This document shows, piece after piece, positions 55,701 through 64,000 of a stretch of 64,000 nt of DNA. A model generated the notes under the pieces. It was not told the origin of the DNA, searched no databases, and saw only the letters and a program-made list of their open reading frames with translations. The stretch covers positions 1,800,501-1,864,500 of the forward strand of contig OX359200.1 in assembly GCA_947172415.1 (NCBI GenBank), in the 5' to 3' direction. The stretch's first letter is position 1. Each line of letters begins with the position of its first letter. A program made the translations under genes and the position numbers. The stretch comes from Chondrosia reniformis (taxonomy: Eukaryota; Porifera; Demospongiae; Chondrillida; Chondrillidae).

Positions 55701-58700
55701 ACAAATATCTCTAACTGTATTCTGGTCTATATTAAAGCACACATACTTCACTGAGTTACTGATGTTGTTATGTTATAAATTATTCACTCTCTCTTTGTTC
55801 TGTTCATTCATGTCATAGAAGGGTACAGATTTTAATTTCATGTTTTAAATTATTACACCTTATATTTCCCCTTAATGCTCTTGAAATTGTAACTACCTAC
55901 TATGCACACATCATTAAGGTCTTGACACCTTCTGCGTACTTGCTCACAACAACATTCTATTCTACTCTGTATTTTAAACTTCTCTATATTACAGAGTTAG
56001 AGCACCACACACAAGTCAATAGAAGATATTATAATAGTGTGCAGTGATAACGAAATAAGTATTTCTTTTAACTGTGTCGAACTTATCTTTTGAAAGGATC
56101 ATCTTTCGACTTTTAGAGCATGTAAAGACGCATAGTCACTGAAGAAGACCCTCAGGGTCGAAACGTCAAGAGAGACTACAAAATTGCATCTTTAGACGCT
56201 CTAAAGGGGTCGAAAGATGATCCTTTCAAAAGATGTGTGCATGGAATAGTATTAATAATAATATTATAAATAATAAAAAATCTAGGAGTATGGCTATTCT
56301 ATTAGTATTATTCCTTGGCCTCATGTGCATATTAATCATAGCGATAGGAAAATGGTATTTTAGGTAATCATGTTCTGACCATGTTTGAATACATCATTTC
56401 CTATTACCTATCTACCCAAGGAGAAGAAGAAAGAAGAATGTATCTTTATCCAAATATAGCACTTTCTGGTGTACCTGTGATCTAATCATTGACATTGGAA
56501 AGTGATTTTTAGGTAATCAATCCCAAATTGGTTGATTTACTCAGCTTATCACTTTTGCAGTACATATTTATCTTCAAATGTCTATTATTAAAATCCTTGT
56601 AGCACCACTGTACAATATTATACTGTTTAACAACTCTAGTTTTCTAGTTAACGATGTAACTGTACACTTGGATATTTGGGGTTTACAGTGTTCTAATAGA
56701 TATATCTATTACACTTAGCATCTTATCAGCATCACCCAGATTATTCTATCCACTCTTGTACTCCTTTAGAAGACCAACACATCTTTGATCTTTTGCCTCT
56801 CTCTACTAACTAGTGAAGCTCTTTAACCAGATCTTAACTTATCTTAGATTAACCAGATCTTTGTACAACACTTTTAATAATGGTACACCTACATTAATGA
56901 GTTTTGAGTAGAGGTTTGGCCTCTGTATGTTGTTTCTAATCAATCTGATTTCAATATTTTGTAGCAAAAATCTTATTAAGATAGATTTATCTAAGTTTTC
57001 AAAAAATTACATTTTCTTACCTGCTATTTATATCACTTACTGTAAGTATAGCCCATTGTTCTGTAGGAGATCTATGTCACTTCCTACTGTCCTACCTACG
57101 TACATATGTATGCAGGTGTTAGGGCAGTGAGATTATTTCAATTATAGCTTTATATTGTAATTTGTTGTAATAAATTATAAAAAAGAATTAAAAGTTATTC
57201 TATGATTTGTCTGGTTAGGTTTGTTATCTCATAGCATACATTTCCTAACAAGGAAGATCAAAGTAGTTTTCAACAGTGTATAATTGAGAGTTAATGAAAT
57301 TCATAGACTAGCTGATTTAATTTCAAAAAATACAAATTTTTTCAATCACTTACATCAAAGTAAATTAAGTGAAATTTGAGTTTGAGCCTGACTTGATGTG
57401 GAAAGTTTATGTAAACAGGATATTGAGAGAGAGGTTTGATGTTATACTTGTATATCTTAGGTAATTTGGTATCACTTAGCTGCATCAAGTGTGTAGAACA
57501 TAGCTATAGGTATGTCCAACTATTTTGTAGTTTGCATAATGCTTGTCTTAGTAGTAAGGTCAATATACACAAGCATACGTATTGTGTGTATATGTGACAT
57601 AGTAATTCAATTCTTACAAAATATTGTTATTCTCCAAATAACTCACATTATATTATAAACAGTGTTAAACAGTCTACTGAAGTAGAAACTCTGATCAGTG
57701 GTGCTTAAGGTAATTTTGTCCAAGACATTCCTTTTTTTCTTTAACCATGCAACACTCTTACCAGACTATGAATTAACTAATCACATTGATGAATAAACTT
57801 GTTTCATCATTTTTCATCATTTTTCACACCTGCCAACCAACTTCTATTTAAACACTAACCTTTCCTCACTTTTTCATATTGCTGATGAAGACCTACGGGT
57901 TGAAACATTCTATTCCAAAGATTTAATGTTGCTGTTGCTCAATAAACTTCATATATCATCATGATCGCGACAAATAAACCCTATCACTTCAATACCCTAC
58001 TCTCACTTTTTGTAAATTGATTGAGTTACATTGAAGTGTGGTCTTTCAAAAAAATGAACAAATTGGGTATTACTTAGCAGTGCTTCAATAGTACGTCATA
58101 TAGTGCGTACATTGTTAATACAATAAAACAATGGTTAGAGTGGATATGCTCCTGGAGGCGGGTCTAGTGTGTGATAATGATCAGTATAGAGTATAGCTTT
58201 TAAAGTACATAAGTAGACCCAGTGGAGAAGAAGATGAAAGAAGGGAAAAGAAGGAAGAAAAGACTCCTGTATCCTCATCCAAAAGCTCTCTTCAGGTTTA
58301 GTTCCCCTATAGGCTCTTTTACAAATAGGCATATAGCATGTAGGAAAATAGTATCTTAGATTTTTCATAAATAGGTACAAGTACACAGACACCATTAATG
58401 ACTGATTTCATGCAAGGGTCATTGATGAAAGGTGACTATGAAATGGCTATTTTACCAAGTGAATCACAGAAGGGAATTTATTCATTTCGTAACCCTCCAA
58501 AATGACTGTCTACAGAATGGCCTCATAGTGTACTTTAGCATGGGCAAAACAAGATTAACTTACTGTAAAATCTTTTATGGTAAAAATTTTAATTTTTCTC
58601 TTATACAAGTACTCTGATTTCAAAATACGATTGTCTTGTTATTAGTAGACTAGCAAATATATAGTATCAATAGTTATGGAAGTTGTGATGATATAAAGCA

Positions 58701-61700
58701 ACCACTATACATACTATATAGTCTCCTTACTAACACAATAGTATCAGAAAGAATCACAAATACAGTATGTTATGTCAGTTTCTATACGTTTGATGAAATA
58801 ACTTTATAATATGCTGAGTCTTGGTATTCTGCTATGCAACCAGTTGGATGCTCTACAGGTTGGCTTCCTTTACTTGTCTGGTTCTTTGTAGTTGAAATAT
58901 TGAAAGCTAAGTTGGAAGATAAAGTGAATGGGTATTTGCAGAGTAAGCCTTTCTGAAAGACTGTACTTGCTCCTATTTATAACATCATACGTAGCTCACC
59001 TAGAAGTGGCAGTATTATCTAGAGGTTAATGTGTGTGTTTGTACACATACAGTATTGTTGCTTTGAGAACATATATGAAGTTATTTCTTTTTACAGATCT
59101 ATCTCAATTGACCTAAAATTGTCCCCAGAAACTTATACAATTACATGCAAAGATTCATTGTATGAAATTTTTAATTTTGATGCCATTCATTCTTATGTAT
59201 ATTTACTGTAATTTCTGTTTATCTAAAACTTTTATGTAAAAAGATCCAACCTTTTGTTTACAGTTCAACAGATTTTTATGCCATAGTTACAAAGTGCTGT
59301 GTAACACCAAGTAATTGATCAGCCCTATATATCTATAGTTGGCACTGGAAAAATAATGGTTATAAGTATGCATATCTAAATAAGACTACTATGGGATACA
59401 TTATATTGTATTTCTTGACTATTGTTTACGCAGTGTGTTAGATGCACGTTATCTAAGGCTTGTGTGGAAATAATAATGAGGTGTTGCTTCTTATGATCGT
59501 TCTTTCTCATTTTATTATGTTCTCATTTAAGAATAAGGCAATTGAGGATAATTGAAGTAATTGAGCATGCAATATGATTAGTTGGAATGTGCTACACTGA
59601 AGGCCACACCTTATTGTATTGCATCCATCTCTTTGTACCTGCTGGCAGGTCATTTGATGCCAGACCTTTTTACACAAATACAGTAATGAGCAAACAATGA
59701 ACCTGAATGGCCAGCCCATATGTCCCCAGTTTTCTGGTTCCTTGAGTGAGTGGCTGTCCCAGGAAGGTGCCTGTCCCAGGAAGGTGCCTGTCCCAGGAAG
59801 GTGCCTGTCCCAGGAAGGTGCCTGTCCCAGGAAGGTGCCTGTCCCAGGAAGGTGCCTGTCCCAGGAAGGTGACTGTCCCAGGAAGGTGCCTGTCCCAGGA
59901 AGGTGCCTGTCCCAGGAAGGTGCCTGTCCCAGGAAGGTGCCTGTCCCAGGAAGGTGCCTGTCCCAGGAAGGTGACTGTCCCAGGAAGGTGCCTGTCCCAG
60001 GAAGGTGCCTGTCCTAGGAAGGTGCCTGTCCTAGGAAGGTGCCTGTCCCAGGAAGGTGCCTGTCCTAGGAAGGTGCCTGTCCCAGGAAGGTGCCTGTCCC
60101 AGGAAGGTGACTGTCCCAGGAAGGTGACTGTCCCAGGAAGGTGCCTGTCCCAGGAAGGTGCCTGTCCCAGGAAGGTGACTGTCCCAGGAAGGTGACTGTC
60201 CCAGGAAGGTGCCTGTCCCAGGAAGGTGACTGTCCCAGGAAGGTGCCTGTCCCAGGAAGGTGACTGTCCCAGGAAGGTGCCTGTCCTAGGAAGGTGCCTG
60301 TCCCAGGAAGGTGACTGTCCCAGGAAGGTGCCTGTCCTAGGAAGGTGACTGTCCCAGGAAGGTGACTGTCCCAGGAAGGTGCCTGTCCTAGGAAGGTGAC
60401 TGTCCTAGGAAGGTGCCTGTCCTAGGAAGGTGACTGTCCTAGGAAGGTGACTGTCCTAGGAAGGTGCCTGTCCCAGGAAGGTGACTGTCCCAGGAAGGTG
60501 ACTGTCCCAGGAAGGTGCCTGTCCCAGGAAGGTGACTGTCCCAGGAAGGTGACTGTCCTAGGAAGGTAACTAACTGCTAAATAATACAGTACCTATAGCC
60601 TTTGCTTAAGAATATAAGGATTCCAGAATTATGAATGTTTTACCTTTTTAGTTAGTTAGTGTAGTTATGTACTTTACTTCAAACAGATCTGTATTAAGAG
60701 TTTATTGTACTTAGAGGATTACAGCATATTGGCAGTTTAACCCCTTGTTTTGCTCATTTTCTATAGTGAAACTTGTAGGTTGTACTCATGTTACCTTCTT
60801 ATGGCTTCCACATTATTGAGTTAAAATTCCTATTTAAGGGGTAAACAAGTCACCTTAGAGGCTTCCCTTTCTATGTGCTCCATGTGCCTGGATTGTCATA
60901 CTATGAATCCATGAATACTAAAACTACAGGAAGAGTGCCAATGAAGCAGCTTCTCATAATTTGTAGTAGCTTCATTCCTGGCAAAATGTTTATCAGACGA
61001 TAGGAGTTTCTTCTATCTCCATCAAACTAATCTTTCTAGTCTTTAAAGCATCTAAAGAAGTGCGTCTTTGGACACTCAAAGGCAAACATTGAACCATCTA
61101 AAGGAAATTGCCACAAAGTTTGCAAACAGTATCTGGTGCCTTACATTGTCCAGATATACGTTTTTGTACATGCATAGAATGACATTAAGTTTGTATACGT
61201 ATATGTACTTACATACATTTCATTGAGAAGGTTATCGAGCTGCAGCATTTCTTGAAAAATGTACATATGTGTTTGAATAATACTTGTACCTTGTTTTGCA
61301 TATTTAATAGTGGTATTTCTTTTAGAAGTTGTAATTTGTGAAAGTGGAAATGAATGGATATGTATGTACCAAAAAAGGTCTTGTTAAGTGAGCAATATTA
61401 CATTCTGCTTTGATGGACTTAGATTATGATGTCACACAAATCTCTCAAGTATTACCATAGTTACTATCACCTTTCTGCAATTTGTTGTTTGTCCTTGCTT
61501 AATTATCTAATATTGCAGTTTTGCTTAATGTACTGTTCTCAGCTTTTTGTGCATGATTTGTATACAGTGAGGTCATCAATATAGCCTTTTTTGTCATTAA
61601 AATATGGTTATTTAATGCTTTTTAGTGTGATTTTTTCAGTTAGAAGGTATCTTCAATTGAGTGATGTCCTGTAATCTAAAGGAATCAGTGACTTCTACCA

Positions 61701-63335
61701 TGACCTTTTACACTCTGTCTCTTTAATGTGTCAGTCTTCTTATAAGAGGAGTTAGACTTTTTTAAAGGGCAATAACCTTTCTACTGTCACATGTTATACA
61801 TAGGTTAGTGACCTAAGAAGAGACTGACCTTAAATAACTGAAGTTCCTCTGGTTCTATACTTATATAATTATTTCTCATGAATCTCTTCTTGGTATTGGC
61901 ATGTGTCACTGTACATCTTCAATCATCATTGTTTTTATGCCTGTGATGTTGTATTACCTGACACGTTATCATTGATTAGTATCTACAGTTGGTGACTTGT
62001 GTGCGGTGTTTAGTGTCTTTGTGTGTGCACACGTTCCCAAATATTGGCAATGCCATTAAGTATTTGGCAAATCTTCCTTTCAATTTAGTTGATAATTTGA
62101 TAATGATTAGTAGGTCGCCTGTCTGTCTTTAACGTAGGTATTGTGTCCTTTATTAAGAAAAGTGTGATCATCATTACTGGTTCTTGTTTCTTATCCGCCA
62201 TTTAGACATCTGTTTGTTGCAATTCCTCTTGGGGTCTTTCCCTTCCTGAGTTAATTGTGATCAAATGTCTTCCTCTTTGCAGCTTGAAAATAGAACCTTC
62301 TCTGTGACCCTCTACGGGTATGGCTTCAAGAAAGGGACCAGTGAGGAAGAAAGGTAATTGTAGCTCTGGAGCCATGGATTTTATGTTAAACCTTTTCCAG
62401 TTACTCGGGTACATTCTTGTTCATTTCTTCACATTTGGTTAATGGACAACACATGTACGTAGTACGCATGTGTTATGGTCATATAGAGAAAGAGACTATA
62501 GCTGCACACTCCCATTGACCTGTGACCCCGCCCCTCAACATCCATCTGTATTTTTGATTAAAGTTACATGAGTAGCAGTCTGAGTTATGAAGCTACTCAA
62601 TTAGGGAGTTTCTGAAAATTAGCCATACATAGGTATATACCAAGATATTGCATACCGATTTTGTATAATGAAATTATAGTCCATTGCCTATAGTTGGATT
62701 TTTGATCTATTAGTTTAACACTTACTATATATGCTAACTTAATTAAAAAGTTTATACGCTGCCAACTTGTCTAAGTAATTCTTTTAGCTATCAGCCCCTT
62801 AGCATGACCTTGTTTGTAAAAGGTTATTTTAAGTATTCAACATAGCAAAAGAGCTGGGAGAAATACCTATGCACATAAATGGATAGTCAAATAAACTTTT
62901 TTGCTTGCCATTATTAAAAAGTAAACAGAATTGGAATTTGATAGATAAGAAGCAGGAAGGCATTGCTTGCCCATCTTTATAATAATGTGGGTCTTATGTT
63001 GTAGGAACTAAAATTGTATTACTTGTCCTCTTGTTCTCAATCGCAGTGTTTTAACAATGATGTACGTACATTCAATCACTTGTCTGTTATTTTTAAAAAA
63101 TTAAAATGTAATTGATGTTATACTTAAATTTTAACAAGCTTTTACAAAGAAGACTTCCTGTCATAAAGAGTATGTTTCTGCTATCTTTGGTTGTACTGGT
63201 ATTGTCAAGATACGTATGTAGTGCTATATACAGTTACCCTATGTATTCCTGAATCAATTATTAACACACTTAATCTATGTCTCTGTTATAGGAAGAAGCC
63301 AAACTCTACTATTGTTACACGTGTCAGAGGACCGG
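49725..63335 (+). CDS. SCCPDH: Saccharopine dehydrogenase-like oxidoreductase, 3' end off window
   Basis: Exons 49725-49887, 49963-50069, 51414-51494, 51734-51919, 52439-52566, 52806-52875, 52934-52981, 53058-53177, 53723-53779, 62283-62353, 63292-63335, continuing beyond the window. Rossmann fold at the N-terminus (VFGATGYTGKYVVEDL, AGRDETKL), then SDIIISCVGP, YIDVTGE, SACGFDSIPNDIGVLFT, TGTWDSLVNGL and a hydrophobic segment near residue ~300 (IGLAFSFTLLALLAQFSFG) as in SCCPDH. Then FFSGGTFSKNGPTRQS and TFSVTLYGYG. SCCPDH is a membrane/lipid-droplet-associated NAD(P)-fold protein with no settled substrate; saccharopine activity is not implied. The donor after 51919 (GTCATA) is weak. An 8.5-kb intron separates exons 9 and 10. 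Confidence 0.92.
50260..51325. repeat. 21-bp pyrimidine-rich minisatellite in SCCPDH intron 2
   Basis: About 50 units of CTCTCACTACTCTACCCCTA/GT, ending ~90 bp before the exon-3 acceptor. 21 is a multiple of three, so the minus strand is open for 283 codons reading (RDRGRVV/M)n. No start context or splicing support; treated as non-coding. Confidence 0.95.
53780..55980. other. SCCPDH intron 9, first part
   Basis: Contains a three-copy 40-bp repeat at 53891-54003 (CTGTTGCTATAGTAACATAG + TAACCATGTCATTATTCATT), rich in paired GTTGCTATAGTAAC. Otherwise AT-rich sequence with no recognised exon, RNA or transposon. Confidence 0.6.
56083..56235. mobile_element. Foldback MITE with hammerhead-like centre in SCCPDH intron 9
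   Basis: Inverted ends TTATCTTTTGAAAGGATCAT/ATGATCCTTTCAAAAGATG, extending through CTTTCGAC and TTTAGAGC. The centre is AGTCACTGAAGAAGACCCTC then AGGGTCGAAACGTC, the best-preserved GAAAC of the family. Confidence 0.75.
56236..57875. other. SCCPDH intron 9, middle part
   Basis: No gene or element recognised. Short ORFs are of low complexity and lack splice or family support. Confidence 0.5.
57876..57995 (+). mobile_element. Retroelement-end-like segment with CTGATGA...GAAAC
   Basis: TTGCTGATGAAGACCTACGG then GTTGAAACATTC, followed by ATGTTGCTGTTGCTCAATAA and ATGATCGCGACAAATAAACC. The same order occurs in the foldback elements of the ECI introns, including AATCACAACAAATACTCC-like sequence after the arm. 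Here it is single, not inverted, so it may be the parent unit. Confidence 0.5.
58213..58345 (+). repeat. Dispersed repeat 'R5', copy 5
   Basis: CCCAGTGGAGAAGAAGATGA ... CTCTCTTCAGGTTTAGTTCC ... ATAGCATGTAGG, close to the copy at 2728-2905. Shows the family is dispersed beyond the ECI paralogues. Confidence 0.55.
58346..59748. other. SCCPDH intron 9, nothing recognised
   Basis: AT-rich with short ORFs (60-70 codons) lacking family resemblance or splice context. Confidence 0.5.
59749..60570 (+). repeat. 17-bp minisatellite in SCCPDH intron 9
   Basis: About 48 units of CCTGTCCCAGGAAGGTG with variants GACTG and CCTAGG. The unit holds CCCAG|GAAG|GTG, a miniature acceptor/donor pair. Two plus frames stay open (106 and 149 codons) reading CPRKVPVPGRCLSQEGA; a repeat artefact. 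Confidence 0.95.
60571..62282. other. SCCPDH intron 9, last part
   Basis: Contains a diverged half-copy of the CATCTTTYGAC MITE family near 61000-61105 (TTTCTTCTATCTCCATCAAA, AAAGCATCTAAAGAAGTGCG). Otherwise nothing recognised before the exon at 62283. Confidence 0.45.
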
Positions 63336-64000
63336 GTACGTTAATGAAACAGATTATGAGATGATTCATTTAGCCTTTGTATTCACTTTCGTGCATTGCT
63401 ACTTGTTAAATCATGTGACCAATGGGTTTTCAGATTATAGGACTCCTATTGTTCAATTCCATAGGGGATTTGCCTATGGAATATCAGGTTGTAATGGAAA
63501 TCTTTACACATTATCGGAGTCTGCCAATAAATAGATTCACATGATAACACCACAGCAACGAACCTAATTCATGTACATTTCGCTATGTAGATACATGGTA
63601 TATCACTTAATTGTGACCATTTCAGGAACGCTGAAAAATAGATTTTTTCAAGAAATATTTATATTATTAAATCTTGCAGCCATTTCACACCAAAGTGAAT
63701 TACCTGTCTGTGCTGACATTGCTGTTGATAATTGGCATTCTTTATTCTAATCAGATCTCCTTGTAATGTCACTTTTACAACAATAGTCACGCTGTATAAA
63801 TACTTTTTGTGATTCTTACAACTTTTTCAGTACTTGCAAACACCTTAGATGATACTTGTTTAGAGCTGTAAGGTTGCTATAACAACAAAATGAGGGTCCA
63901 ATAGTGGCACTTGGAAGAGGTCATATTGTGTATAGTATTTAATATCACTGCAGCCTGGTCCCCTTAGAGACTGCCCAAGTACACATACGTACGTACGGTA
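63336..64000. other. SCCPDH intron after the last visible exon
   Basis: Begins with the donor GTACGT. No further exon with a coherent frame was found before the right edge. Confidence 0.5.

Noticed and set aside
59697-60195. CPRKVPVPGRCLSQEGA repeat ORFs
   Set aside because: A 17-bp minisatellite artefact; both frames are open for the same reason.

Overview
The window is animal-type nuclear DNA: AT-rich, with compact intron-rich genes (canonical GT..AG introns, many 50-400 bp), minisatellites, foldback elements and decayed transposons. The gene families (ECI2, SEH1, SCCPDH, Death-domain/CARD proteins) and the compactness suggest an early-branching metazoan, quite possibly a demosponge. That placement is inference; no phylogeny was run.

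Layout. (1) 60-3152, minus: 5' exons of an enoyl-CoA delta-isomerase 2 gene (ECI-a) with mitochondrial presequence and acyl-CoA-binding domain, running off the left edge. (2) 3985-13168: a 9.2-kb satellite of about 35 units; every unit inspected carries a pyrimidine tract + AG, then 3 or 6 nt, then GTRAGT, i.e. a frame-preserving micro-exon-like cassette. (3) 14059-21910, plus: a gene with three Death domains and two alternative C-terminal CARD exons, all joined by phase-1 introns, with introns full of giant foldback and terminal-hairpin elements. (4) 23803-43476: a tandem amplification of a convergent gene pair. A small Pro-rich two-TM protein (plus, three intact copies, 193/172/170 aa) alternates with ECI2-like genes (minus). 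Only the last ECI copy (ECI-d) has 5' exons; ECI-b and ECI-c consist of the four 3' exons only. Introns of the ECI copies carry a nested Tigger/pogo element, a LINE fragment with a paralogue-defined empty site, and tRNA-like SINE pieces. (5) 43586-49613, plus: a complete SEH1 nucleoporin gene (12 exons, 368 aa) sharing a 109-bp divergent intergenic region with ECI-d. Its third exon is preceded by 38 tandem copies of a 64-bp unit made of the splice acceptor plus the first 32 nt of the exon. (6) 49725 to the right edge, plus: an SCCPDH-like oxidoreductase gene, 11 exons seen, with an 8.5-kb intron and 21-bp and 17-bp minisatellites.

Common theme: several tandem arrays are built on splice acceptors (the SEH1 64-bp array, the ECI exon-7 29-bp array with 2/1/5 copies, and the 9-kb satellite). 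ECI2 finishes beta-oxidation of unsaturated fatty acids, SEH1 is a nuclear-pore/GATOR2 subunit, SCCPDH is a membrane-associated Rossmann protein of unclear substrate, and the DD/CARD gene looks like an apoptosis or innate-immunity adaptor. I see no pathway linking all of them.
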